From contig CAVNUY010000082.1 in assembly GCA_963691655.1 (NCBI GenBank), positions 110,001-174,000 of the forward strand: 64,000 nt of DNA, in the 5' to 3' direction. The stretch is from Toxonevra muliebris. Its lineage: Eukaryota; Arthropoda; Insecta; Diptera; Pallopteridae. Each line of letters opens with the position of its first letter. The stretch's first letter is position 1. Positions 33,901-46,425 of this stretch are shown here, piece by piece. The notes under the pieces are model-generated. The model searched no databases. It saw nothing but the letters and a program-made list of their open reading frames with translations, and was not told the origin of the DNA. The position numbers were made by a program, and so were the translations under genes.

Positions 33901-36900
33901 ACCTTTTCTATAGGGGAGCAGACGTTTTATAGTGTCGGAGACACCTTTTCTATAGGAGAGAAGACGTTTTATACTGTCGGAGACACCTTTTCTATAGGGG
34001 AGAAGACGTTTTATAGTGTCGGAGACACCTTTTCTATAGGAGAGAAGACGTTTTATAGTGTCGGAGATACCATTTCTATAGGGGAGAAGACGTTTTATAG
34101 TGTCGGAGACACCTTTTCTATAGGGGAGAAGACGTTTTATACTGTCGGAGACACCTTTTCTATAAGAGAGAAGACGTTTTATAGTGTCGGAGACACCTTT
34201 TCTATAGGGGAAAAGACGTTTTATACTGTCGGAGACACCTTTTCTATAGGGGAGAAGACGTTTTATACTGTCGGAGACACCTTTTCTATAGGGGAGAAGA
34301 CGTTTTATAGTGTCGGAGACACCTTTTCTATAGGAGAGAAGACGTTTTATAGTGTCGGAGATACCATTTCTATAGGGGAGAAGACGTTTTATACTGTCGG
34401 AGACACCTTTTCTATAGGAGAGAAGACGTTTTATACTGTCGGAGACACCTTTTCTATAGGAGAGAAGACGCTTTATACTGTCGGAGACACCTTTTCTATA
34501 GGGGAGAAGACGTTTTATAGTGTCGGAGACACCTTTTCTATAGGGGAGAAGACGTTTTATACTGTCGGAGACACCTTTTCTATAGGGGAGAAGACGTTTT
34601 ATACTGTCGGAGACACCTTTTCTATAGGAGAGAAGACGTTTTATAGTGTCGGAGACACCTTTTCTATAGGGGAGAAGACGTTTTATAGTGTCGGAGACAC
34701 CTTTTCTATAGGGGAGAAGACGTTTTATACTGTCGGAGACACCTTTTCTATAGGGGAGAAGACGTTTTATAGTGTCGGAGACACCTTTTCTATAGGGGAG
34801 AAGACGTTTTATAGTGTCGGAGACACCTTTTCTATAGGAGAGAAGACGTTTTATAGTGTCGGAGACACCTTTTCTATAGGAGAGAAGACGTTTTATAGTG
34901 TCGGAGACACCTTTTCTATAGGAGAGAAGACGTTTTATAGTGTCGGAGACACCTTTTCTATAGGGGAGAAGACGTTTTATAGTGTCGGAGACACCTTTTC
35001 TATAGGGGAGAAGACGTTTTATACTGTCGGAGACATCTTTTCTATAGGAGAGAAGACGTTTTATAGTCTCGGAGACACCTTTTCTATAGGAGAGAAGACG
35101 TTTTATACTGTCGGAGACACCTTTTTTATAGGGGAGAAGACGTTTTATAGTGTCGGAGACACCTTTTCTATAGGGGAGAAGACGTTTTATACTGTCGGAG
35201 ACACCTTTTCTATAGGGGAGAAGACGTTTTATAGTGTCGGAGGCACCTTTTCTATAGGGGAGCAGACGTTTTATAGTGTCGGAGACACCTTTTCTATAGG
35301 AGAGAAGACGTTTTATACTGTCGGAGACACCTTTTCTATAGGGGAGAAGACGTTTTATACTGTCGGAGACACCTTTTCTATAGGGGAGAAGACGTTTTAT
35401 AGTGTCGGTGACACCTTTTCTATAGGGGAGAAGACGTTTTATAGTGTCGGAGACACCTTTTCTATAGGAGAGAAGACGTTTTATAGTGTCGGAGACACCT
35501 TTTCTATAGGAGAGAAGACGTTTTATAGTGTCGGAGATACCTTTTCTATAGGGGAGAAGACGTTTTATAGTGTCGGAGACACCTTTTCTATAGGAGAGAA
35601 TACGTTTTATAGTGTCGGAGACACCTTTTCTATAGGAGAGAATACGTTTTATAGTGTCGGAGACACCTTTTCTATAGGAGAGAAGACGTTTTATAGTGTC
35701 GGAGACACCTTTTCTATAGGAGAGAAGACGTTTTATAGTGTCGGAGACACCTTTTCTATAGGAGAGAAGACGTTTTATAGTGTCGGAGACACCTTTTCTA
35801 TAGGAGAGAAGACGTTTTATAGTGTCGGAGACACCTTTTCTATAGGAGAGAAGACGTTTTATAGTGTCGGAGACACCTTTTCTATAGGAGAGAAGACGTT
35901 TTATACTATCGGAGACACCTTTTCTATAGGAGAGAAGACGTTTTGTACTGTCGGAGACACCTTTTCTATAGGAGAGAAGACGTTTTATAGTGTCGGAGAC
36001 ACCTTTTCTATAGGAGAGAAGACGTTTTATACTGTCGGAGACACCTTTTCTATAGGGGAGAAGACGTTTTATAGTGTCGGAGACACCTTTTCTATAGGAG
36101 AGAAGACGTTTTATACTGTCGGAGACACCTTTTCTATAGGAGAGAAGACGTTTTATACTGTCGGAGACACCTTTTCTATAGGAGAGAAGACGTTTTATAC
36201 TGTCGGAGACACCTTTTCTATAGGAGAGAAGACGTTTTATAGTGTCGGAGACACCTTTTCTATAGGGGAGAAGACGTTTTATAGTGTCGGAGACACCTTT
36301 TCTATAGGAGAGAAGACGTTTTATACTGTCGGAGACACCTTTTCTATAGGAGAGAAGACGTTTTATAGTGTCGGAGACACCTTTTCTATAGGGGAGAAGA
36401 CGTTTTATAGTGTCGGAGACACCTTTTCTATAGGGGAGAAGACGTTTTATAGTGTCGGAGACACCTATTCTATAGGAGAGAAGACGTTTTATACTGTCGG
36501 AGACACCTTTTCTATAGGAGAGAAGACGTTTTATACTGTCGGAGACACCTTTTCTATAGGAGAGAAGACGTTTTATACTGTCGGAGACACCTTTTCTATA
36601 GGAGAGAAGACGTTTTATAGTGTCGGAGACACCTTTTCTATAGGGGAGAAGACGTTTTATACTGTCGGAGACACCTTTTCTATAGGGGAGAAGACGTTTT
36701 ATAGTGTCGGAGACACCTTTTCTATAGGGGAGAAGACGTTTTATAGTCTCGGAGACACCTTTTCTATAGGAGAGAAGACGTTTTATACTGTCGGAGACAC
36801 CTTTTCTATAGGGGAGAAGACGTTTTATACTGTCGGAGACACCTTTTCTATAGGGGAGAAGACGTTTTATAGTGTCGGAGACACCTTTTCTATAGGGGAG

Positions 36901-38767
36901 CAGACGTTTTATAGTGTCGGAGACACCTTTTCTATAGGAGAGAAGACGTTTTATACTGTCGGAGACACCTTTTCTATAGGGGAGAAGACGTTTTATAGTG
37001 TCGGAGACACCTTTTCTATAGGAGAGAAGACGTTTTATAGTGTCGGAGATACCATTTCTATAGGGGAGAAGACGTTTTATAGTGTCGGAGACACCTTTTC
37101 TATAGGGGAGAAGACGTTTTATACTGTCGGAGACACCTTTTCTATAAGAGAGAAGACGTTTTATAGTGTCGGAGACACCTTTTCTATAGGGGAAAAGACG
37201 TTTTATACTGTCGGAGACACCTTTTCTATAGGGGAGAAGACGTTTTATAGTGTCGGAGACACCTTTTCTATAGGGGAGAAGACGTTTTATACTGTCGGAG
37301 ACACCTTTTCTATAGGGGAGAAGACGTTTTATAGTGTCGGAGACACCTTTTCTATAGGGGAGAAGACGTTTTATAGTGTCGGAGACACCTTTTCTATAGG
37401 GGAGCAGACGTTTTATAGTGTCGGAGACACCTTTTCTATAGGAGAGAAGACGTTTTATACTGTCGGAGACACCTTTTCTATAGGAGAGAAGACGTTTTAT
37501 ACTGTCGGAGACACCTTTTCTATAGGGGAGAAGACGTTTTATAGTGTCGGAGACACCTTTTCTATAGGGGAGAAGACGTTTTATACTGTCGGAGACACCT
37601 TTTCTATAGGGGAGAAGACGTTTTATACTGTCGGAGACACCTTTTCTATAGGAGAGAAGACGTTTTATAGTGTCGGAGACACCTTTTCTATAGGGGAGAA
37701 GACGTTTTATAGTGTCGGAGACACCTTTTCTATAGGGGAGAAGACGTTTTATAGTGTCGGAGACACCTTTTCTATAGGGGAGAAGACGTTTTATAGTGTC
37801 GGAGACACCTTTTCTATAGGGGAGAAGACGTTTTATAGTGTCGGAGACACCTTTTCTATAGGAGAGAAGACGTTTTATAGTGTCGGAGACACCTTTTCTA
37901 TAGGAGAGAAGACGTTTTATAGTGTCGGAGACACCTTTTCTATAGGGGAGAAGACGTTTTATAGTGTCGGAGACACCTTTTCTATAGGGGAAAAGACGTT
38001 TTATACTGTCGGAGACACCTTTTCTATAGGGGAGAAGACGTTTTATAGTGTCGGAGACACCTTTTCTATAGGGGAGAAGACGTTTTATAGTGTCGGAGAC
38101 ACCTTTTCTATAGGAGAGAAGACGTTTTATAGTGTCGGAGACACCTTTTCTATAGGAGAGAAGACGTTTTATACTATCGGAGACACCTTTTCTATAGGAG
38201 AGAAGACGTTTTGTACTGTCGGAGACACCTTTTCTATAGGAGAGAAGACGTTTTATAGTGTCGGAGACACCTTTTCTATAGGAGAGAAGACGTTTTATAC
38301 TGTCGGAGACACCTTTTCTATAGGGGAGAAGACGTTTTATAGTGTCGGAGACACCTTTTCTATAGGAGAGAAGACGTTTTATACTGTCGGAGACACCTTT
38401 TCTATAGGAGAGAAGACGTTTTATACTGTCGGAGACACCTTTTCTATAGGAGAGAAGACGTTTTATAGTGTCGGAGACACCTTTTCTATAGGGGAGAAGA
38501 CGTTTTATACTGTCGGAGACACCTTTTCTATAGGGGAGAAGACGTTTTATAGTGTCGGAGACACCTTTTCTAAAGGGGAGAAGACGTTTTATAGTCTCGG
38601 AGACACCTTTTCTATAGGAGAGAAGACGTTTTATACTGTCGGAGACACCTTTTCTATAGGGGAGAAGACGTTTTATAGTGTCGGAGACACCTTTTCTATA
38701 GGGGAGAAGACGTTTTATACTGTCGGAGACACCTTTTCTATAGGGGAGAAGACGTTTTATAGTGTCG
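30998..38767 (+). repeat. Satellite segment I: 185 units
   Basis: Units at phase 2 modulo 42. It carries the right-domain markers C24, C39 (GTCTCGG), A39 (CTATCGG), G34 (TTTTGTACTG), A10 (CCTATTCT) and T26 doublets. T26 doublets at 32661/32703 and 35601/35643 and A10 units at 33485 and 36467 show a ~2.94-2.98 kb internal duplication. The minus-strand stop-free frame (SDTIKRLLPYRKGV-type repeat) is open across the segment. Confidence 0.95.
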
Positions 38768-40480
38768 GAGACACCTTTTCTATAGGGGAGCAGACGTGTC
38801 GGAGACACCTTTTCTATAGGAGAGAATACGTTTTATAGTGTCGGAGACACCTTTTCTATAGGAGAGAATACGTTTTATAGTGTCGGAGACACCTTTTCTA
38901 TAGGAGAGAAGACGTTTTATAGTGTCGGAGACACCTTTTCTATAGGAGAGAAGACGTTTTATAGTGTCGGAGACACCTTTTCTATAGGAGAGAAGACGTT
39001 TTATAGTGTCGGAGACACCTTTTCTATAGGAGAGAAGACGTTTTATACTATCGGAGACACCTTTTCTATAGGAGAGAAGACGTTTTGTACTGTCGGAGAC
39101 ACCTTTTCTATAGGAGAGAAGACGTTTTATAGTGTCGGAGACACCTTTTCTATAGGGGAGAAGACGTTTTATAGTGTCGGAGACACCTTTTCTATAGGAG
39201 AGAAGACGTTTTATACTGTCGGAGACACCTTTTCTATAGGAGAGAAGACGTTTTATACTGTCGGAGACACCTTTTCTATAGGAGAGAAGACGTTTTATAC
39301 TGTCGGAGACACCTTTTCTATAGGAGAGAAGACGTTTTATAGTGTCGGAGACACCTTTTCTATAGGGGAGAAGACGTTTTATACTGTCGGAGACACCTTT
39401 TCTATAGGAGAGAAGACGTTTTATAGTGTCGGAGACACCTTTTCTATAGGGGAGAAGACGTTTTATAGTGTCGGAGACACCTTTTCTATAGGGGAGAAGA
39501 CGTTTTATAGTGTCGGAGACACCTTTTCTATAGGGGAGAAGACGTTTTATAGTGTCGGAGACACCTTTTCTATAGGGGAGAAGACGTTTTATACTGTCGG
39601 AGACACCTTTTCTATAGGAGAGAAGACGTTTTATACTGTCGGAGACACCTTTTCTATAGGGGAGAAGACGTTTTATAGTGTCGGAGACACCTTTTCTATA
39701 GGAGAGAAGACGTTTTATACTGTCGGAGACACCTTTTCTATAGGAGAGAAGACGTTTTATAGTGTCGGAGACACCTTTTCTATAGGGGAGAAGACGTTTT
39801 ATAGTGTCGGAGACACCTTTTCTATAGGAGAGAAGACGTTTTATACTGTCGGAGACACCTTTTCTATAGGAGAGAAGACGTTTTATAGTGTCGGAGACAC
39901 CTTTTCTATAGGGGAGAAGACGTTTTATAGTGTCGGAGACACCTTTTCTATAGGGGAGAAGACGTTTTATAGTGTCGGAGACACCTATTCTATAGGAGAG
40001 AAGACGTTTTATACTGTCGGAGACACCTTTTCTATAGGAGAGAAGACGTTTTATACTGTCGGAGACACCTTTTCTATAGGAGAGAAGACGTTTTATACTG
40101 TCGGAGACACCTTTTCTATAGGAGAGAAGACGTTTTATAGTGTCGGAGACACCTTTTCTATAGGGGAGAAGACGTTTTATACTGTCGGAGACACCTTTTC
40201 TATAGGGGAGAAGACGTTTTATAGTGTCGGAGACACCTTTTCTATAGGAGAGAAGACGTTTTATACTGTCGGAGACACCTTTTCTATAGGGGAGAAGACG
40301 TTTTATACTGTCGGAGACACCTTTTCTATAGGGGAGAAGACGTTTTATAGTGTCGGAGACACCTTTTCTATAGGGGAGCAGACGTTTTATAGTGTCGGAG
40401 ACACCTTTTCTATAGGAGAGAAGACGTTTTATACTGTCGGAGACACCTTTTCTATAGGGGAGAAGACGTTTTATAGTGTT
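38060..40480 (+). repeat. 5.37-kb-offset duplication around a 34-bp junction, copy 1
   Basis: The 17 units left of the 34-bp unit at 38768 have the same order of position 20, 37, 39 and 16 variants as those left of 44136. On the right the T26 doublet, G34 unit and A10 unit also recur. The offset is 5,368 bp at the junction and 5,410 bp at the A10 mark, so one unit was gained in copy 2. The left limit is approximate. Confidence 0.8.
38768..38801 (+). repeat. 34-bp unit with an 8-bp deletion, copy 1
   Basis: A C24 unit in which GAGCAGACG runs straight into TGTCG, losing eight bases (TTTTATAG or an equivalent placement). The same junction recurs at 44136, exactly 5,368 bp later, with matching flanks. 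It breaks the minus-strand open frame and supplies an apparent minus-strand start at 38808. Confidence 0.95.
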
Positions 40481-43400
40481 GGAGACACTTTTTCTATAGG
40501 GGAGAAGACGTTTTATAGTGTCGGAGATACCTTTTCTATAGGGGAGAAGACGTTTTATAGTGTCGGAGACACCTTTTCTATAGGAGAGAAGACGTTTTAT
40601 AGTGTCGGAGATACCTTTTCTATAGGGGAGAAGACGTTTTATAGTGTCGGAGACACCTTTTCTATAGGAGAGAAGACGTTTTATACTGTCGGAGACACCT
40701 TTTCTATAGGAGAGAAGACGCTTTATACTGTCGGAGACACCTTTTCTATAGGGGAGAAGACGTTTTATAGTGTCGGAGACACCTTTTCTATAGGGGAGAA
40801 GACGTTTTATACTGTCGGAGACACCTTTTCTATAGGGGAGAAGACGTTTTATACTGTCGGAGACACCTTTTCTATAGGAGAGAAGACGTTTTATAGTGTC
40901 GGAGACACCTTTTCTATAGGGGAGAAGACGTTTTATAGTGTCGGAGACACCTTTTCTATAGGGGAGAAGACGTTTTATACTGTCGGAGACACCTTTTCTA
41001 TAGGGGAGAAGACGTTTTATAGTGTCGGAGACACCTTTTCTATAGGAGAGAAGACGTTTTATAGTGTCGGAGACACCTTTTCTATAGGAGAGAAGACGTT
41101 TTATAGTGTCGGAGACACCTTTTCTATAGGGGAGAAGACGTTTTATAGTGTCGGAGACACCTTTTCTATAGGAGAGAAGACGTTTTATAGTGTCGGAGAC
41201 ACCTTTTCTATAGGGGAGAAGACGTTTTATAGTGTCGGAGACACCTTTTCTATAGGGGAGAAGACGTTTTATACTGTCGGAGACATCTTTTCTATAGGAG
41301 AGAAGACGTTTTATAGTCTCGGAGACACCTTTTCTATAGGAGAGAAGACGTTTTATACTGTCGGAGACACCTTTTCTATAGGGGAGAAGACGTTTTATAC
41401 TGTCGGAGACACCTTTTCTATAGGGGAGAAGACGTTTTATACTGTCGGAGACACCTTTTCTATAGGGGAGAAGACGTTTTATAGTGTCGGAGACACCTTT
41501 TCTATAGGGGAGCAGACGTTTTATAGTGTCGGAGACACCTTTTCTATAGGAGAGAAGACGTTTTATACTGTCGGAGACACCTTTTCTATAGGGGAGAAGA
41601 CGTTTTATACTGTCGGAGACACCTTTTCTATAGGGGAGAAGACGTTTTATAGTGTCGGTGACACCTTTTCTATAGGGGAGAAGACGTTTTATAGTGTCGG
41701 AGACACCTTTTCTATAGGGGAGAAGACGTTTTATAGTGTCGGAGACACCTTTTCTATAGGAGAGAAGACGTTTTATAGTGTCGGAGACACCTTTTCTATA
41801 GGGGAGAAGACGTTTTATACTGTCGGAGACACCTTTTCTATAGGGGAGAAGACGTTTTATAGTGTCGGAGACACCTTTTCTATAGGGGAGCAGACGTTTT
41901 ATAGTGTCGGAGACACCTTTTCTATAGGAGAGAAGACGTTTTATACTGTCGGAGACACCTTTTCTATAGGGGAGAAGACGTTTTATAGTGTCGGTGACAC
42001 CTTTTCTATAGGGGAGAAGACGTTTTATAGTGTCGGAGACACCTTTTCTATAGGAGAGAAGACGTTTTATAGTGTCGGAGACACCTTTTCTATAGGAGAG
42101 AAGACGTTTTATAGTGTCGGAGACACCTTTTCTATAGGGGAGAAGACGTTTTATAGTGTCGGAGACACCTTTTCTATAGGAGAGAAGACGTTTTATAGTG
42201 TCGGAGACACCTTTTCTATAGGGGAGAAGACGTTTTATAGTGTCGGAGACACCTTTTCTATAGGGAAGAAGACGTTTTATACTGTCGGAGACATCTTTTC
42301 TATAGGAGAGAAGACGTTTTATAGTCTCGGAGACACCTTTTCTATAGGAGAGAAGACGTTTTATACTGTCGGAGACACCTTTTCTATAGGGGAGAAGACG
42401 TTTTATAGTGTCGGAGACACCTTTTCTATAGGGGAGAAGACGTTTTATACTGTCGGAGACACCTTTTCTATAGGGGAGAAGACGTTTTATAGTGTCGGAG
42501 ACACCTTTTCTATAGGGGAGCAGACGTTTTATAGTGTCGGAGACACCTTTTCTATAGGAGAGAAGACGTTTTATACTGTCGGAGACACCTTTTCTATAGG
42601 GGAGAAGACGTTTTATACTGTCGGAGACACCTTTTCTATAGGGGAGAAGACGTTTTATAGTGTCGGTGACACCTTTTCTATAGGGGAGAAGACGTTTTAT
42701 AGTGTCGGAGACACCTTTTCTATAGGGGAGAAGACGTTTTATAGTGTCGGAGACACCTTTTCTATAGGAGAGAAGACGTTTTATAGTGTCGGAGACACCT
42801 TTTCTATAGGGGAGAAGACGTTTTATACTGTCGGAGACACCTTTTCTATAGGGGAGAAGACGTTTTATAGTGTCGGAGACACCTTTTCTATAGGGGAGCA
42901 GACGTTTTATAGTGTCGGAGACACCTTTTCTATAGGAGAGAAGACGTTTTATACTGTCGGAGACACCTTTTCTATAGGGGAGAAGACGTTTTATAGTGTC
43001 GGAGACACCTTTTCTATAGGGGAGAAGACGTTTTATACTGTCGGAGACACCTTTTCTATAGGGGAGAAGACGTTTTATACTGTCGGAGACACCTTTTCTA
43101 TAGGGGAGAAGACGTTTTATACTGTCGGAGACACCTTTTCTATAAGAGAGAAGACGTTTTATAGTGTCGGAGACACCTTTTCTATAGGGGAAAAGACGTT
43201 TTATACTGTCGGAGACACCTTTTCTATAGGGGAGAAGACGTTTTATAGTGTCGGAGACACCTTTTCTATAGGGGAGCAGACGTTTTATAGTGTCGGAGAC
43301 ACCTTTTCTATAGGAGAGAAGACGTTTTATACTGTCGGAGACACCTTTTCTATAGGGGAGAAGACGTTTTATAGTGTCGGAGACACCTTTTCTATAGGGG

Positions 43401-44135
43401 AGAAGACGTTTTATAGTGTCGGAGACACCTTTTCTATAGGAGAGAAGACGTTTTATAGTGTCGGAGACACCTTTTCTATAGGAGAGAAGACGTTTTATAG
43501 TGTCGGAGACACCTTTTCTATAGGAGAGAAGACGTTTTATACTATCGGAGACACCTTTTCTATAGGAGAGAAGACGTTTTGTACTGTCGGAGACACCTTT
43601 TCTATAGGAGAGAAGACGTTTTATAGTGTCGGAGACACCTTTTCTATAGGAGAGAAGACGTTTTATACTGTCGGAGACACCTTTTCTATAGGGGAGAAGA
43701 CGTTTTATAGTGTCGGAGACACCTTTTCTATAGGAGAGAAGACGTTTTATACTGTCGGAGACACCTTTTCTATAGGAGAGAAGACGTTTTATACTGTCGG
43801 AGACACCTTTTCTATAGGAGAGAAGACGTTTTATAGTGTCGGAGACACCTTTTCTATAGGGGAGAAGACGTTTTATACTGTCGGAGACACCTTTTCTATA
43901 GGGGAGAAGACGTTTTATAGTGTCGGAGACACCTTTTCTAAAGGGGAGAAGACGTTTTATAGTCTCGGAGACACCTTTTCTATAGGAGAGAAGACGTTTT
44001 ATACTGTCGGAGACACCTTTTCTATAGGGGAGAAGACGTTTTATAGTGTCGGAGACACCTTTTCTATAGGGGAGAAGACGTTTTATACTGTCGGAGACAC
44101 CTTTTCTATAGGGGAGAAGACGTTTTATAGTGTCG
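38802..44135 (+). repeat. Satellite segment J: 127 units
   Basis: Units at phase 36 modulo 42. It opens with a T26 doublet (38827, 38869), then T- and G34-marked units, an A10 unit at 39987 and a full 241 bp cassette at 40480. T2 units (GTCGGTGAC) appear several times between 41.6 and 42.7 kb. The last ~0.7 kb matches the end of segment I, and the start matches the start of segment K. Confidence 0.95.
40480..40721 (+). repeat. 241-bp right-domain cassette, copy 1
   Basis: Anchors are T41 followed by T8 (GTTGGAGACACTTTTT) on the left and C30 (GACGCTTTAT) on the right. Two T5 units (GAGATACC) lie between. The same anchors 241 bp apart occur four more times in segment K. Confidence 0.85.
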
Positions 44136-45764
44136 GAGACACCTTTTCTATAGGGGAGCAGACGTGTCGGAGACACCTTTTCTATAGGAGAGAATACGTT
44201 TTATAGTGTCGGAGACACCTTTTCTATAGGAGAGAATACGTTTTATAGTGTCGGAGACACCTTTTCTATAGGAGAGAAGACGTTTTATAGTGTCGGAGAC
44301 ACCTTTTCTATAGGAGAGAAGACGTTTTATAGTGTCGGAGACACCTTTTCTATAGGAGAGAAGACGTTTTATAGTGTCGGAGACACCTTTTCTATAGGAG
44401 AGAAGACGTTTTATACTATCGGAGACACCTTTTCTATAGGAGAGAAGACGTTTTGTACTGTCGGAGACACCTTTTCTATAGGAGAGAAGACGTTTTATAG
44501 TGTCGGAGACACCTTTTCTATAGGGGAGAAGACGTTTTATAGTGTCGGAGACACCTTTTCTATAGGAGAGAAGACGTTTTATACTGTCGGAGACACCTTT
44601 TCTATAGGAGAGAAGACGTTTTATACTGTCGGAGACACCTTTTCTATAGGAGAGAAGACGTTTTATACTGTCGGAGACACCTTTTCTATAGGAGAGAAGA
44701 CGTTTTATAGTGTCGGAGACACCTTTTCTATAGGGGAGAAGACGTTTTATACTGTCGGAGACACCTTTTCTATAGGAGAGAAGACGTTTTATAGTGTCGG
44801 AGACACCTTTTCTATAGGGGAGAAGACGTTTTATAGTGTCGGAGACACCTTTTCTATAGGGGAGAAGACGTTTTATAGTGTCGGAGACACCTTTTCTATA
44901 GGGGAGAAGACGTTTTATAGTGTCGGAGACACCTTTTCTATAGGGGAGAAGACGTTTTATACTGTCGGAGACACCTTTTCTATAGGAGAGAAGACGTTTT
45001 ATACTGTCGGAGACACCTTTTCTATAGGGGAGAAGACGTTTTATAGTGTCGGAGACACCTTTTCTATAGGAGAGAAGACGTTTTATACTGTCGGAGACAC
45101 CTTTTCTATAGGAGAGAAGACGTTTTATAGTGTCGGAGACACCTTTTCTATAGGGGAGAAGACGTTTTATAGTGTCGGAGACACCTTTTCTATAGGAGAG
45201 AAGACGTTTTATACTGTCGGAGACACCTTTTCTATAGGAGAGAAGACGTTTTATAGTGTCGGAGACACCTTTTCTATAGGGGAGAAGACGTTTTATAGTG
45301 TCGGAGACACCTTTTCTATAGGGGAGAAGACGTTTTATAGTGTCGGAGACACCTTTTCTATAGGGGAGAAGACGTTTTATAGTGTCGGAGACACCTATTC
45401 TATAGGAGAGAAGACGTTTTATAGTGTCGGAGACACCTATTCTATAGGAGAGAAGACGTTTTATACTGTCGGAGACACCTTTTCTATAGGAGAGAAGACG
45501 TTTTATACTGTCGGAGACACCTTTTCTATAGGAGAGAAGACGTTTTATAGTGTCGGAGACACCTTTTCTATAGGGGAGAAGACGTTTTATACTGTCGGAG
45601 ACACCTTTTCTATAGGGGAGAAGACGTTTTATAGTGTCGGAGACACCTTTTCTATAGGAGAGAAGACGTTTTATACTGTCGGAGACACCTTTTCTATAGG
45701 GGAGAAGACGTTTTATACTGTCGGAGACACCTTTTCTATAGGGGAGAAGACGTTTTATAGTGTT
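43428..45764 (+). repeat. 5.37-kb-offset duplication around a 34-bp junction, copy 2
   Basis: Counterpart of the block around 38768. The A10 unit is doubled here (45397 and 45439, 42 bp apart), a visible single-unit duplication that explains the extra 42 bp. Confidence 0.8.
44136..44169 (+). repeat. 34-bp unit with an 8-bp deletion, copy 2
   Basis: Same breakpoint and same C24 background as the unit at 38768. Shared flanks on both sides show it arrived by segmental duplication and not by a second independent deletion. Confidence 0.95.
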
Positions 45765-46183
45765 GGAGACACTTTTTCTATAGGGGAGAAGACGTTTTAT
45801 AGTGTCGGAGATACCTTTTCTATAGGGGAGAAGACGTTTTATAGTGTCGGAGACACCTTTTCTATAGGAGAGAAGACGTTTTATAGTGTCGGAGATACCT
45901 TTTCTATAGGGGAGAAGACGTTTTATACTGTCGGAGACACCTTTTCTATAGGAGAGAAGACGTTTTATAGTGTCGGAGACACCTTTTCTATAGGGGAGAA
46001 GACGTTTTATACTGTCGGAGACACCTTTTCTATAGGGGAGAAGACGTTTTATAGTGTCGGAGACACCTTTTCTATAGGAGAGAAGACGTTTTATAGTGTC
46101 GGAGACACCTTTTCTATAGGGGAGAAGACGTTTTATACTGTCGGAGACACCTTTTCTATAGGGGAGAAGACGTTTTATAGTGT

Positions 46184-46425
46184 TGGAGACACTTTTTCTA
46201 TAGGGGAGAAGACGTTTTATAGTGTCGGAGATACCTTTTCTATAGGGGAGAAGACGTTTTATAGTGTCGGAGACACCTTTTCTATAGGAGAGAAGACGTT
46301 TTATAGTGTCGGAGATACCTTTTCTATAGGGGAGAAGACGTTTTATAGTGTCGGAGACACCTTTTCTATAGGAGAGAAGACGTTTTATACTGTCGGAGAC
46401 ACCTTTTCTATAGGAGAGAAGACGC
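46184..46425 (+). repeat. 241-bp right-domain cassette, copy 2
   Basis: Same anchors and spacing as copy 1. A partial copy with the T41/T8 anchor but no C30 anchor starts ten units to the left at 45764. Confidence 0.85.

Noticed and set aside
30925..38808. 2,627-codon minus-strand open frame
   Set aside because: It is the stop-free minus frame of the array, bounded by length-aberrant units. It is made wholly of the 14-residue repeat, with amino-acid-changing variation throughout.
38780..44176. 1,798-codon minus-strand open frame
   Set aside because: It is bounded on both sides by the two duplicated 34-bp units. Its start matches that of the preceding frame because the DNA was duplicated, not because a gene family is present.
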